Part shown: piece after piece, positions 23,598-33,188 of the stretch | Position numbering within the stretch: the stretch's first letter is position 1 | Layout of the letters: every line of letters begins with the position of its first letter | DNA from: an uncultured Burkholderiales bacterium | GTDB lineage: Bacteria; Pseudomonadota; Gammaproteobacteria; Burkholderiales; Burkholderiaceae_C | Direction of reading: 5' to 3' | Assembly: GCA_903886485.1 (NCBI GenBank) | Contig: CAISMH010000004.1 | Span: 1 to 64,000, forward strand | DNA length: 64,000 nt | The notes under the pieces: model-generated | The model's database searches: none | Told to the model about the DNA's origin: nothing | The model's input: the letters and a program-made list of their open reading frames with translations, nothing else | Position numbers and translations under genes: made by a program

Positions 23598-26164
23598 TGC
23601 CTCACAGCGTGGCGGTAAAACACACGTTTGACCACTTCCACCACGCCGAGATAGGTCAGCACCATGACTGCCAAAATGCCATAGAAATAAGCGGGAGGCG
23701 CGACGAAGCCCAAGAGGGCGCCCCACGGCGTGAGTGGCAACCCAATGGCTGCTGCGACCACCGCGAGCGAGGTGAAAGCGAGCATGGGATGGGGCTTGCT
23801 TTTGAAGGGGTTGCCCTTTGTGCGAATGATGAAAATCACGAGGACTTGCGTGCACAGCGACTCGACAAACCAGCCCGTTTGAAAGAGCTGCTCTTGGGCT
23901 TTCAACACTTCCAAAAGCACATAGAAAGTCAAGAAGTCAAACACCGAGCTGATGGGGCCAATCACCAACATGAAGTTGCGGATGAAGTTCAGATCAAGCA
24001 CCCGTGGTTGGGCTGTTTCTTCGGCATCAACCTCATCCAAAGGAATTGGAATTTCGGAGATGTCATACAAGATGTTGTTGAGCAAAATTTGCGTCGGCAG
24101 CATCGGTAAGAAGGGCAAGAACAAGGCCGCACCCGCCATGCTGAACATGTTTCCAAAATTGGAGCTGGTGCCCATCATGATGTATTTCATGATGTTGCCA
24201 AACGTGCGACGCCCCTCCAAAACGCCTGCGTGCAGCACATTCAAATCTTGTTGCAGCATGATGATGTCGGCGGCTGCTTTGGCCACGTCGACCGCGCTGT
24301 CCACCGACAGGCCGACATCGGCAGCGTGCAGTGACGGTGCATCGTTGATGCCGTCACCCATATAGCCCACGACATGTCCATTCGCCTTGAGCGCCAAGAT
24401 GACGCGCTGTTTTTGCCCTGGGTTGACGCGACAAAACAAATTCGCTGTTTCAACTCGGCGCTGCAGGGCTTGGTCATCCAACTGGCCAATTTCTTTGCCG
24501 GTCAATACGCCTGTGATTTCAATCTTCAACTGGGCGCAGACATGACGGGTGACCAAATCACTGTCGCCTGTGACCACCTTGATGGTGATGCCCGTTTGTT
24601 GAAGTTTGGCGAGGGCTGGCGCCGCACTTTCTTTGGGTGGGTCAAGAAAGGCGGCGAAACCAGCGAGCACCAATGCTGATTCATCATGGATGGCGGCAAC
24701 CGCATGGTCGCGTGGCACTTCGCGCCATGCCACGCCGAGCACGCGCAATCCTTCGCTCTCTAGGACTTGGTAGCGATCGCACATGGTTTTCAAGGTTGCA
24801 GCATCGACGTCTTGTCGCACCATGCCGCTGTCTGTGCGGACCTCTACTTGCGTGCACATGCGCACCATGTCCTCAGCTGCACCTTTTGCCACGAGCCAGC
24901 GTTGTGTGCCGTTGTCGACCAAGACTGAAACGCAGCGGCGTTCAAAGTCAAATGGAATTTCGTCGATCTTTTGCCAAGCGCTGATGTCGATGGTTGAGTG
25001 ACTCAAAATGGCATCATCAAGCGGGCTTTTCAGTCCTGTTTCAAAGAAGCTGTTGATGTAGGCAAGTTCTAAAACACGAGGACTGATTTGACCGCTCAGA
25101 TCTAAGTGACGTTCAAGGCGAATCTTGGCTTGCGTGAGTGTGCCTGTCTTGTCGGTGCACAGCACATCCATGGAGCCTAAATCTTGAATCGCAGTTTGAC
25201 GCTTCACAATCATTTTGAGCTTGGCCAAACGAATAGCCCCGCGCGAGAGCGTGACTGACACCACCATTGGCAAAAGTTCGGGCGTCAAGCCCACAGCCAA
25301 AGCCACAGCGAACAAAAACGACTCTAGCCAAGGCTTGTGAAACCACGCATTCACCAGCAGCACAAACAGCACCAACACCACCGTCAAGCGCATGATGAGC
25401 ATGCCAAAGCGGCGTGTGCCGATCTCAAACGATGTCGCGGGTGTGGGCTTTTGAATGCTGTCGGCAATGTCACCCATGGCCGTTTGCGCGCCCGTTTTCA
25501 TCACCAAAATGCGTGCGCTACCGCCAATGACAGAGGTGCCCATGAACACCGCATTGCTCGCATCTTGAAGATCGCTGGCCGTGTTTGGCAACGCGCCCGG
25601 ATGCTTCTCCACGGGGTAGGCCTCACCTGTGAGCAAGGACTGGTTGACAAAGAAGTCATTGGCTTCGAGGACCAAGGCATCGGCCGGAACCAAGCTGCCT
25701 GCACTGAGCAAGGCGACATCCCCTGTCACGACTTCTCTGACGGGAATTTCTGTGGGACGGCCATCTCGTAACACGGTTGTGCGAACGCTGACCGATTGAC
25801 GAAGCTTGTCCGCTGCAGCATTGGCGCGAAACTCTTGCACAAAATCCAAGGACACACTCATTAGCACAATGCCGCTGATGATGGCGAAGTTCGCGTACTC
25901 GCCCGTCAAGACTGAGACCGAGCTGGCCAGCAAAAGCACGACGACCAGTGGATTCTTGAAACGCAGTAAAAGTTGTCGTACCAGCGAAGGACCTTGGTGC
26001 TTTGACAGCGTGTTAGGCCCCAAGGTGCGAAGGCGATTTTCAGCTTCGGCCGATGTCAGTCCCTCACGCAAGGTGCTGGTTATGTCGTCGCGACACATCG
26101 CCATCCACCAAGGTGCTGAGTCGGGGGTACTTGCAGGACGGTCTGAATCGTTGGGCATGACCAT
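23591..26164 (-). CDS. mgtA: Magnesium-translocating P-type ATPase
   Basis: An 857-residue P3B-type ATPase that imports Mg2+. The N-terminal cation ATPase domain is followed by the actuator (SLLTGEAYPVEK), the helix 4 ion-path block VGLTPELLPM typical of MgtA/MgtB, the phosphorylation site DKTGTLT, and the hinge GDGINDAPSLHAADVGLSVDSAVDVAKAAADIIML. The C-terminus has the expected pairs of helices. It is slightly shorter than the E. coli enzyme (about 900). No MgtL-like leader peptide or Mg2+ sensor is obvious in the 83 bases upstream. A start three residues downstream (MPND) is possible. Confidence 0.93.
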   Translation of the reverse strand: MVMPNDSDRPASTPDSAPWWMAMCRDDITSTLREGLTSAEAENRLRTLGPNTLSKHQGPSLVRQLLLRFKNPLVVVLLLASSVSVLTGEYANFAIISGIVLMSVSLDFVQEFRANAAADKLRQSVSVRTTVLRDGRPTEIPVREVVTGDVALLSAGSLVPADALVLEANDFFVNQSLLTGEAYPVEKHPGALPNTASDLQDASNAVFMGTSVIGGSARILVMKTGAQTAMGDIADSIQKPTPATSFEIGTRRFGMLIMRLTVVLVLFVLLVNAWFHKPWLESFLFAVALAVGLTPELLPMVVSVTLSRGAIRLAKLKMIVKRQTAIQDLGSMDVLCTDKTGTLTQAKIRLERHLDLSGQISPRVLELAYINSFFETGLKSPLDDAILSHSTIDISAWQKIDEIPFDFERRCVSVLVDNGTQRWLVAKGAAEDMVRMCTQVEVRTDSGMVRQDVDAATLKTMCDRYQVLESEGLRVLGVAWREVPRDHAVAAIHDESALVLAGFAAFLDPPKESAAPALAKLQQTGITIKVVTGDSDLVTRHVCAQLKIEITGVLTGKEIGQLDDQALQRRVETANLFCRVNPGQKQRVILALKANGHVVGYMGDGINDAPSLHAADVGLSVDSAVDVAKAAADIIMLQQDLNVLHAGVLEGRRTFGNIMKYIMMGTSSNFGNMFSMAGAALFLPFLPMLPTQILLNNILYDISEIPIPLDEVDAEETAQPRVLDLNFIRNFMLVIGPISSVFDFLTFYVLLEVLKAQEQLFQTGWFVESLCTQVLVIFIIRTKGNPFKSKPHPMLAFTSLAVVAAAIGLPLTPWGALLGFVAPPAYFYGILAVMVLTYLGVVEVVKRVFYRHAVRHQ

Positions 26165-26247
26165 GCATCTTTAAATTTTCTTCATCCTAGTCCTGAAACT
26201 ACGCAAATTTTCGATTAGAATTTTGCTTTCGGAATTAAACACTCCAC

Positions 26248-26323
26248 GCGGGAATAGCTCAGTTGGTAGAGCGCAACCTTGCCAAGGTTGAGGTCGCGAG
26301 TTCGAGCCTCGTTTCCCGCTCCA
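26248..26323 (+). tRNA. tRNA-Gly (anticodon GCC)
   Basis: A 76-base cloverleaf with acceptor arms GCGGGAA and TTCCCGC, encoded CCA, D-arm AGCTCAGTTGGTAGAGC, anticodon GCC at 26281-26283 in the loop TTGCCAA, and a T-loop GTTCGAGCC. Confidence 0.97.
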
Positions 26324-26331
26324 TTTCAAAG

Positions 26332-26364
26332 AGCCCCTGAAACACACGTTGCAGGGGCTTTTTT
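26332..26364 (+). terminator. Rho-independent terminator after tRNA-Gly
   Basis: Stem AGCCCCTG/CAGGGGCT with a 12-base loop, followed by a run of T. It lies nine bases after the tRNA and before the DUF535 gene. Confidence 0.85.
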
Positions 26365-26385
26365 GTATCTATCGAAGCAACACCG

Positions 26386-27312
26386 ATGACCCATAGAAGT
26401 TTGGACGCGCCAACCTGCGAAGAGTTATTTCGCCTCACCGACAACGGGTCTGGTGGATGGTTGCAGACGGCCAAACGTCGCTTGAAATTTCATTTGCGTT
26501 ATTGGTGGTGTGGCGCGCAGTTGCAGCGCATTCGTAGCTTCTTTCAGCAACACGGATTGGGCGAGCTCACACGCAGCGAACTGTCTGTGATGTTGCGGCC
26601 CATGCGTCCCTATTTGTGGGGAGGTTTAAGCCCTGAAGCACGCACCAACGCCTTGTTGGCCCATTTCGAATGGGTGTTAGCGCGTCACTCGGCACAAGCC
26701 GTGGTCGATTTTTACAAGCGTGGCTCTTATGTCTACTTCACGCAAACCCATCCTGAAGGACTGATCACCATCGAGCTTGAACCGGGTCGTGGTTTGGGGC
26801 GCGAAGGTGAGTTCGAGTTGCACCTGAAATTCAACGGCGCCGCGGTGATGCGTGCCGCATTCAGTGTCTTGCCCACAGACATGGTCGGCATGCAGCAACC
26901 CGGTTTTGTCATGGCGATTGGCAATATGCAGGGGCAGCGGTTTTTGAATCAAGAAATCAAAATCGTGACTCAAAAAATGGAGCGCACGCGGCCACAAAAC
27001 ATTTTGATGACAGCGCTACAAGGCTTGGCTTCAGGTTGGCAACTTGTTGGCATGGTGGGTGTGTCCGATGTTGCACATGTGTACTCCGGCTACCGCAGTT
27101 TGTCGCAGCGTGTCGGGCAGAGCTACGACAGCCTGTGGGAAGAAATGGGCACCACGGGTGCGCTGACTTCGGTGCACTGGAATTTACCCATTCAATGGGT
27201 GGCCCGCTCAGAGCAAGACGTGCCATCCAACAAGCGCTCGCAGTTGCGTCGTAAAAACGAAATACGTCAGAAAATTTTTGACGCTGTGGCCCTCAACAGC
27301 CTCGGTCTTTGA
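26386..27312 (+). CDS. VirK/YbjX (DUF535) family protein
   Basis: 308 residues with the DUF535 pattern: an N-terminal Arg-rich helical part, FFQQHGLGELTRSELSVMLRPMRPYLWGGLSPEARTNALLAHFEWV, then EFELHLKFNGAAVMRAAFSVL and FLNQEIKIVTQKMERTRPQNILMTALQGLASGW, and a basic C-terminus with SNKRSQLRRKNEIRQKIF. Relatives (VirK, YbjX, SomA) affect envelope or virulence properties in enterobacteria; biochemical role is unknown. No membrane segment or signal peptide seen. The ATG lies directly after the tRNA terminator. Confidence 0.85.
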   Translation: MTHRSLDAPTCEELFRLTDNGSGGWLQTAKRRLKFHLRYWWCGAQLQRIRSFFQQHGLGELTRSELSVMLRPMRPYLWGGLSPEARTNALLAHFEWVLARHSAQAVVDFYKRGSYVYFTQTHPEGLITIELEPGRGLGREGEFELHLKFNGAAVMRAAFSVLPTDMVGMQQPGFVMAIGNMQGQRFLNQEIKIVTQKMERTRPQNILMTALQGLASGWQLVGMVGVSDVAHVYSGYRSLSQRVGQSYDSLWEEMGTTGALTSVHWNLPIQWVARSEQDVPSNKRSQLRRKNEIRQKIFDAVALNSLGL

Positions 27313-27399
27313 ACCCGTGTGTGTCTTGGCTTATTTTTTAGGCCCTGTGCCCAAGTGACAGAGGTGGCTGGCGTAAAATCCATCGCACACAACGACACT

Positions 27400-27489
27400 G
27401 CCCGAGTGGTGAAATTGGTAGACACAAGAGACTTAAAATCTCTCGCTTCCGTAAGGGGCGTACCGGTTCGATTCCGGTCTCGGGCACCA
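27400..27489 (+). tRNA. tRNA-Leu (anticodon TAA)
   Basis: A class II tRNA of 90 bases with acceptor arms GCCCGAG and CTCGGGC, a long variable arm, anticodon TAA at 27434-27436 in the loop CTTAAAA, T-loop GGTTCGATTCC and encoded CCA. Confidence 0.97.
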
Positions 27490-27518
27490 TTGAATAAGCA
27501 CAAGGAAGGAGTTTCGTC

Positions 27519-28148
27519 ATGGCACGCTACAACGCCGCGTATGAAATCCATGTGCATGGACTGGTCCCCCTACAGCCTGAAGTTGGCTTAGAGCAGTTGC
27601 AAGATGCGTTACGCCCTTTGTGGCAATACGCGGGCGCCTCGTCGCTGGAAGACGGCGCCAGCAGCTCATATCCGGAAGAGCCCGGCATCCGTTTCAATCC
27701 CGAAGAGCGTACTTTGCAGATGTGCTGGACGGTTCCTGGTGATGATGATTTCCGTCAAAGCTTAGATGAAATGTGCATGAGCTTGAACGAGTTGACCGCT
27801 TCAGGGGCGCCAATCGAGGTCACGTTTTATGACAACGACTTCGATGACGAGGACGAAGCCCGTGGGCAAGATTCACGCGATGATTTCGTGATGCTCTTTG
27901 TGGGGCCTACCCCCGCTGACATCATGCAAGCGCAGCGCGACATGCTGGTCAACGACGTGATTCACTTGATGGAGCGTCATTTTGACGGCGCCGAATTGGG
28001 TGGCGTGGTCAATGAAATTGACAAACTTTTTTCCCAACGATTTGACAATCTGGTCAACTCCCTTGATCTAGGTCGTCCCCCGCGTGGCCCCAATGGCGGT
28101 CATGGTGGCGGTGGTCATGGTGGGCGTAAGCCACGCCACTTGCACTGA
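27519..28148 (+). CDS. Conserved hypothetical acidic protein (possibly DUF6806)
   Basis: 209 residues, no signal peptide. The N-terminus YEIHVHGLVPLQPEVGLEQLQDALRPLWQYAG and a central acidic run (DNDFDDEDEARGQDSRDDF) precede FVMLFVGPTPADIMQAQRDMLVNDVIHLMERHFD and a Gly/His-rich tail (GGHGGGGHGGRKPRHLH) that could bind metal. I believe it matches a Burkholderiales family of unknown function (DUF6806) but cannot confirm that here. AAGGAGTTTCGTC precedes the ATG. It begins 30 bases after tRNA-Leu and may be co-transcribed with it. Confidence 0.75.
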   Translation: MARYNAAYEIHVHGLVPLQPEVGLEQLQDALRPLWQYAGASSLEDGASSSYPEEPGIRFNPEERTLQMCWTVPGDDDFRQSLDEMCMSLNELTASGAPIEVTFYDNDFDDEDEARGQDSRDDFVMLFVGPTPADIMQAQRDMLVNDVIHLMERHFDGAELGGVVNEIDKLFSQRFDNLVNSLDLGRPPRGPNGGHGGGGHGGRKPRHLH

Positions 28149-28193
28149 AACGCCTAAGCGCAAGAGGCTTCGTCGCCTCATGACAGCCAGACG

Positions 28194-28231
28194 AAAAAAA
28201 ACCGGCCTCACTGAAGAGCGCCGGTTTTTTT
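28194..28231. terminator. Bidirectional intrinsic terminator
   Basis: Stem ACCGGC/GCCGGT (28201-28206 and 28220-28225) flanked by runs of A on the left and T on the right. It serves both the plus-strand hypothetical gene and the convergent fumarase gene. Confidence 0.85.
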
Positions 28232-28243
28232 ATACGTCAGAAC

Positions 28244-29806
28244 TTAGTTGGACTGGATACCAATGCCTTTGAACTCGCCTGTTTTGACGGATTCGGCAAT
28301 GCGCTTTTGCCATTCCGCAGGACCCGTGACGTGGGCACTGGTGCCGCCAGAGTCCACCGCTACAGTCACTGGCATATCAACCACATCGAACTCGTAAATG
28401 GCTTCCATGCCGAGGTCGGCAAAGCCCACCACTTTGGCGTGCTTGATGGCTTTGGACACCAAATAAGCCGCGCCGCCCACCGCCATGAGGTAGGCCGACT
28501 TGTGCTTCTTGATCGCTTCAATGGCGGTTGGCCCACGCTCGGCTTTACCCACCATCGAGATCAAGCCCGTTTGCGACAGCATCATCTCCGTGAACTTGTC
28601 CATGCGCGTCGCGGTGGTGGGGCCAGCAGGACCGACCACTTCGTTGCCTACGGGGTCAACGGGACCCACGTAGTAAATCACGCGGTTAGTGAAGTCCACG
28701 GGCAGCTTCTCGCCTTTGGCCAGCATGTCTTGGATGCGCTTGTGTGCGGCATCGCGACCCGTGAGCATCTTGCCGTTGAGCAAAATGGTTTGGCCTGGTT
28801 TCCAGCTCGCCACTTCTTCTTTGGTGAGGGTGTTGAGGTCCACACGCTTGCTCTTTTGTGTGTCAGGCGTCCAGTTGACGTTGGGCCACAGGTCCAACGA
28901 TGGGGCCTCCAAATACACGGGGCCAGATCCATCCATGACGAAGTGTGCGTGGCGTGTGGCGGCACAGTTGGGGATCATTGCAATCGGCTTGCTGGCTGCG
29001 TGCGTGGGGTACATCTTGATCTTCACATCAAGCACCGTGGTCAAGCCGCCCAAGCCTTGGGCGCCAATGCCGAGTGCGTTGACCTTGTGGTAAAGCTCCA
29101 AGCGCAGTTCTTCAACTTGCGTGAGCTTGTCACCCTTGCTCGACTTCTCCAGCAATTGGTACATGTCGAGGTCGTCCATCAAGCTTTCTTTGGCCATGAG
29201 CACGGCTTTTTCAGCCGTGCCACCAATCCCAATGCCCAACATGCCGGGAGGGCACCAGCCCGCGCCCATGGTGGGCACTGTTTTGAGCACCCAGTCCACC
29301 ACGCTATCGCTGGGGTTGAGCATGTACATCTTGGATTTGTTCTCGCTGCCGCCGCCCTTGGCGGCCACGGTCACATCCACTTTGTTGCCGGGCACGATTT
29401 GCGTGAAGATCACCGCAGGTGTGTTGTCCTTGGTGTTCTTACGGGCGAATTGGGGGTCATCCACCACGGAGGCGCGCAGCATGTTGTCGGGGTGGTTGTA
29501 GCCACGGCGCACGCCTTCGTTGATGGCGTCTTCCAAGCTACCGCTGAAGCCTTCCCAGCGCACGTCCATGCCGATTTTTAAGAACACGTTGACGATGCCA
29601 GTGTCTTGGCAAATCGGGCGGTGGCCGAAAGCGCTCATCTTGCTGTTGGTCAAGATTTGTGCGATCGCATCTTTGGCCGCTGGGCTTTGCTCACGCTCAT
29701 AGGCGCTGGCCAAGTGAGAGATGAAGTCAGCAGGGTGGTAGTAGCTGATGTATTGCAGAGCGGCAGCGACCGATTCAATCAGGTCGTTTTGGCGGATCGT
29801 GGTCAT
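28244..29806 (-). CDS. fumA: Fumarate hydratase, class I
   Basis: A 520-residue single-chain [4Fe-4S] fumarase that interconverts fumarate and malate in the TCA cycle. The N-terminal alpha part includes FGHRPICQDTGIVNVFLKIGM with one cluster Cys and KGGGSENKSKMYMLNPSDSVVDWVLKTVPTMGAGWCPPGMLGIGIGGTAEKA. The C-terminal beta part has YYVGPVDPVGNEVVGPAGPTTATRMDKFTE and DSGGTSAHVTGPAEWQ. Length agrees with E. coli FumA/FumB. It is an oxygen-sensitive enzyme. It stands alone, with its own terminator. Confidence 0.95.
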   Translation of the reverse strand: MTTIRQNDLIESVAAALQYISYYHPADFISHLASAYEREQSPAAKDAIAQILTNSKMSAFGHRPICQDTGIVNVFLKIGMDVRWEGFSGSLEDAINEGVRRGYNHPDNMLRASVVDDPQFARKNTKDNTPAVIFTQIVPGNKVDVTVAAKGGGSENKSKMYMLNPSDSVVDWVLKTVPTMGAGWCPPGMLGIGIGGTAEKAVLMAKESLMDDLDMYQLLEKSSKGDKLTQVEELRLELYHKVNALGIGAQGLGGLTTVLDVKIKMYPTHAASKPIAMIPNCAATRHAHFVMDGSGPVYLEAPSLDLWPNVNWTPDTQKSKRVDLNTLTKEEVASWKPGQTILLNGKMLTGRDAAHKRIQDMLAKGEKLPVDFTNRVIYYVGPVDPVGNEVVGPAGPTTATRMDKFTEMMLSQTGLISMVGKAERGPTAIEAIKKHKSAYLMAVGGAAYLVSKAIKHAKVVGFADLGMEAIYEFDVVDMPVTVAVDSGGTSAHVTGPAEWQKRIAESVKTGEFKGIGIQSN

Positions 29807-29901
29807 GGATGAAGTCCTGAAAAATGCCAGAGGTAAAAACAGCGGCTGAGTTTACTCAAAGCCACTGTCTGAATGCTTGCAACGCCAGGCGGGTCGCGAG
29901 C

Positions 29902-30213
29902 TTATTTGATGGTCAACACCCATGCAGCCAGTTTTTTGGCTTCTGCGTCGTTGACTTGCGTGTTGGAAGGCATGGCCACAGGCCCCCACACACCCGAGCC
30001 ACCTTTTTGGATTTTGAGGGCTAGCTTGTCCACCGCAGATTTATCGCCTGCGTATTTGAGCGCCACATCTTTGTAGGCGGGGCCCACCAGTTTTTTTTCA
30101 AGCGCGTGGCAGGCCATGCAATTCTTGGCGGTGGCCAAAGCTTGATCGGCCCAAGCGAAATTTGTCACCGTGCTGAGGGTGATCGCGGTCCATGCCAAAA
30201 GTCTGGTTTTCAT
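29902..30213 (-). CDS. Small periplasmic c-type cytochrome (c-551/c-552 type)
   Basis: 103 residues. A signal peptide (MKTRLLAWTAITLSTVTNFAWA) is followed by the haem site NCMACH, a VGPAYKDVALKY segment and PVAMPSN, which supplies the axial Met. This arrangement matches monohaem class I cytochromes of the c-551/c-552 type that carry electrons in the periplasm. The frame is open upstream, but the ATG at 30213 is the one that begins the signal peptide. It is divergent from ilvD. Confidence 0.92.
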   Translation of the reverse strand: MKTRLLAWTAITLSTVTNFAWADQALATAKNCMACHALEKKLVGPAYKDVALKYAGDKSAVDKLALKIQKGGSGVWGPVAMPSNTQVNDAEAKKLAAWVLTIK

Positions 30214-30384
30214 CTCGAGGCCTCTGTGGTGGGGGTGTTTGGTCAGTTTATATCGGGTCCTCACAAATGATCTTGAGCCTTGTCCTTGTCCGCTGTCATG
30301 GATTGGACTCACCGTACCGTCCACGCACATCGGTGGGCGATAATCGCGGCCACTTTTTGACGTTTTCCTGACCGGAGCCATTCC
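30214..30384. promoter_or_regulatory. Divergent promoter region between the cytochrome c gene and ilvD
   Basis: 171 bases hold both promoters. No leucine/isoleucine leader peptide, T-box or attenuator hairpin is obvious for ilvD. Confidence 0.35.
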
Positions 30385-32241
30385 ATGCCTGCATATCGTT
30401 CCAAAACCTCCACCGCTGGCCGCAATATGGCTGGCGCCCGTTCTCTGTGGCGTGCCACAGGCATGAAGGACAACGACTTCAGCAAACCCATCATTGCCAT
30501 TGCCAACTCGTTCACGCAGTTCGTGCCTGGCCATGTGCACTTGAAAGACTTGGGCCAATTGGTCGCGCGCGAGATTGAGGCGGCAGGCGGCGTAGCCAAA
30601 GAGTTCAACACCATCGCCGTGGACGATGGCATTGCCATGGGGCATGACGGCATGCTGTATTCACTGCCCAGCCGCGACATCATTGCGGACTCTGTGGAGT
30701 ACATGGTCAACGCCCACTGTGCAGATGCCATCGTGTGCATCTCCAACTGCGACAAGATCACCCCCGGTATGTTGATGGCCGCCATGCGTCTGAACATCCC
30801 CGTCATCTTCGTCTCGGGCGGCCCGATGGAGGCGGGCAAGGTGCGTTTGGCCAATCCGCAGACGCAAGTCATGGAATTCAAAAAGCTCGACCTGATCGAC
30901 GCCATGGTGATGGCCGCTGATGACAAAGTCAGCGATGCTGACTTGGCCGAAGTCGAGCGCTCGGCTTGCCCCACCTGCGGCTCCTGCTCGGGCATGTTCA
31001 CTGCAAATTCGATGAACTGTTTGGCCGAAGCCTTGGGCCTTGCACTGCCAGGCAACGGGACCGTGGTGGCGACCCATGCTGACCGTGAACAACTGTTCAA
31101 AAAAGCGGGCCACGTGATTGTGGATTTGTGCAAGCGCTATTACGAGCAAGGCGACGAATCGGTGTTGCCACGTTCTATGGGTTTCAAAGCCTTTGAGAAC
31201 GCGATTGCGCTTGACATTGCGATGGGCGGCTCGACCAACACCATCTTGCATCTCTTGGCGATTGCCCAGGAAGCCGAGATTGAGTTCACCATGGCCGACA
31301 TTGACCGCATGTCCAAGATCGTGCCTCAGCTGTGCAAAGTCGCACCCAACACCAACAAGTACCACATCGAAGACGTGCACCGCGCAGGCGGCATCATGGC
31401 CATCTTGGGCGAACTCGACCGCGCAGGCAAGCTGCACACCGATGTGGGCACCGTGTTGGGCAAGAGCATGAAGTCCGTGCTTGACGAGTGGGACATTGCC
31501 CGCAACCCCAGCGACGCAGTGAAGACCTTTTATATGGCCGGTCCCGCAGGCATTCCAACGCAAGTGGCGTTCAGCCAAAACACACGTTGGCCCAGTCTTG
31601 ACACCGACCGTGTGGAAGGCTGCATCCGCTCGGCGCAACATGCGTTCAGCAAAGAAGGTGGCTTGGCCGTGCTGCGCGGCAACATTGCGCTCGATGGCTG
31701 CGTGGTCAAGACCGCTGGCGTGGACGACAGCTTGCTGGTGTTTGAAGGCCCCGCCCATGTGGTGGAGTCGCAAGACGAAGCGGTGGAGCACATCCTCAAC
31801 GACCAAGTCAAAGCGGGCGACATCGTGGTGGTGCGTTACGAAGGCCCCAAGGGCGGCCCCGGCATGCAAGAGATGCTGTATCCCACCAGCTACATCAAAT
31901 CTAAAGGTTTGGGCAAGGCCTGCGCCTTGTTGACGGATGGTCGTTTTTCTGGCGGAACCTCCGGCTTGTCCATCGGTCACTGCTCGCCCGAAGCGGCAGC
32001 GGGCGGCACGATTGGTCTGGTGAAAAACGGTGACCGTATTCGCATCGATATTCCCAACCGCAGCATCAACGTCTTGGTCAGTGACGACGAGTTGGCCAAG
32101 CGCCGCGTCGCGCAAGACAAGCTGGGCTGGAAGCCCGCCATGGCTCGCCCACGCAAAGTGTCGACTGCCCTCAAGGCCTATGCCTTGCTGGCTACCTCGG
32201 CGGACAAAGGGGCTGTGCGCGATTTGTCCTTGCTCGACTGA
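30385..32241 (+). CDS. ilvD: Dihydroxy-acid dehydratase
   Basis: A 618-residue enzyme that dehydrates 2,3-dihydroxy-isovalerate and -methylvalerate in valine and isoleucine synthesis. [55 protein letters not shown], and [22 protein letters not shown] are the family signatures. The Cys residues in the first two blocks bind the Fe-S cluster. Length matches the E. coli enzyme (616). It is followed 15 bases later by lgt. Confidence 0.96.
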   Translation: MPAYRSKTSTAGRNMAGARSLWRATGMKDNDFSKPIIAIANSFTQFVPGHVHLKDLGQLVAREIEAAGGVAKEFNTIAVDDGIAMGHDGMLYSLPSRDIIADSVEYMVNAHCADAIVCISNCDKITPGMLMAAMRLNIPVIFVSGGPMEAGKVRLANPQTQVMEFKKLDLIDAMVMAADDKVSDADLAEVERSACPTCGSCSGMFTANSMNCLAEALGLALPGNGTVVATHADREQLFKKAGHVIVDLCKRYYEQGDESVLPRSMGFKAFENAIALDIAMGGSTNTILHLLAIAQEAEIEFTMADIDRMSKIVPQLCKVAPNTNKYHIEDVHRAGGIMAILGELDRAGKLHTDVGTVLGKSMKSVLDEWDIARNPSDAVKTFYMAGPAGIPTQVAFSQNTRWPSLDTDRVEGCIRSAQHAFSKEGGLAVLRGNIALDGCVVKTAGVDDSLLVFEGPAHVVESQDEAVEHILNDQVKAGDIVVVRYEGPKGGPGMQEMLYPTSYIKSKGLGKACALLTDGRFSGGTSGLSIGHCSPEAAAGGTIGLVKNGDRIRIDIPNRSINVLVSDDELAKRRVAQDKLGWKPAMARPRKVSTALKAYALLATSADKGAVRDLSLLD

Positions 32242-32256
32242 GTCGCGCCTGCTCAC

Positions 32257-33072
32257 ATGCTGATTCACCCCCAAATTGACCCAGTCGCCTTGGCCCTGGG
32301 CCCGATAGCGATTCATTGGTACGGCCTGACTTACTTGGCTGCATTTGCTTTGTTTGTCGGCTTGGCGCGTTTGCGTTTGAAGCACGAGCCCTATGCCGCG
32401 CAAGTGGAGTTGGGCTCATGGTCAAAGCAAGACATTGAAGACATTTTGTTTTACGGCGTGATCGGCGTGGTCTTGGGCGGACGTATCGGCTACTGCGTGT
32501 TTTACAACCCGATTTACTACGCGGCGCATCCATTTGAGGTGTTTGCCGTTTGGCAAGGCGGCATGAGTTTTCATGGCGGCATGCTGGGCGTGTTTGTGGC
32601 CACGGCGGTGTTTGCATGGCAACGCCACCGCCCTTGGTTGTGGGTCACCGATTTCATTGCGCCTTGTGTGCCAACGGGTTTGGCCGCAGGGCGCTTGGGC
32701 AACTTCATCAATGGTGAGTTGTGGGGCAGGGCGGCAGACCCTTCGCTGCCTTGGGCCATGGTGTTCCCACAAAGTGGCAGCCTCATGCCGCGCCATCCTT
32801 CGCAGGTCTATCAGTTCTTGGGCGAGGGCATTTTGTTGTTCGTGGTGTTGTGGCTCTACGCCCGCAAACCTCGCGCGGTGGGCGCGGTGTCTGGCGTGTT
32901 CATGATGGGCTATGGCAGCTTGCGCTTCATCGCCGAATACTTCCGCGAGCCTGATGCCCACCTCGGTCTGCTGGCACTGGGCATGAGCATGGGCCAATGG
33001 CTGTGCGTGCCCATGGTGTGTGTCGGCGTGGCCCTGTGGCTGCGTGCGGCACGCCAACCAATACCTGCTTAG
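32257..33072 (+). CDS. lgt: Prolipoprotein diacylglyceryl transferase
   Basis: A 271-residue inner-membrane enzyme that attaches diacylglycerol to the lipobox Cys of prolipoproteins. About seven hydrophobic helices are visible. [21 protein letters not shown] (with the conserved His), [18 protein letters not shown] and [16 protein letters not shown] are the Lgt signature blocks; the Arg residues in GGRIGY and GRLGNF are those required for activity in E. coli. Length is normal. Confidence 0.96.
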   Translation: MLIHPQIDPVALALGPIAIHWYGLTYLAAFALFVGLARLRLKHEPYAAQVELGSWSKQDIEDILFYGVIGVVLGGRIGYCVFYNPIYYAAHPFEVFAVWQGGMSFHGGMLGVFVATAVFAWQRHRPWLWVTDFIAPCVPTGLAAGRLGNFINGELWGRAADPSLPWAMVFPQSGSLMPRHPSQVYQFLGEGILLFVVLWLYARKPRAVGAVSGVFMMGYGSLRFIAEYFREPDAHLGLLALGMSMGQWLCVPMVCVGVALWLRAARQPIPA

Positions 33073-33146
33073 TTTTTTGCTCTAGGGTTAGCCCTTGAGG
33101 GAAAGTCCTCGCACGCCAAGGCCTGTGACGATGATTTTTCATTTGA

Positions 33147-33162
33147 TAATTACGCGTAATTA
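33147..33162. promoter_or_regulatory. Perfect 16-base palindrome, operator of malonate module 1
   Basis: TAATTACGCGTAATTA lies 26 bases before the GntR start codon. Sites identical at 14 of 16 positions lie upstream of the paralogous regulator in malonate module 2, which supports a genuine operator. Confidence 0.7.
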
Positions 33163-33188
33163 CCGAGAGTTTTTCAAACACTCAATTG

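Noticed and set aside
28307-29581. 424-codon open frame opposite fumA
   Set aside because: Shadow of the fumarase reading; no recognisable domain.
30661-32403. 580-codon open frame opposite ilvD
   Set aside because: Antisense to a highly conserved enzyme, with no family-like motif and an His/Ala/Val-biased composition.
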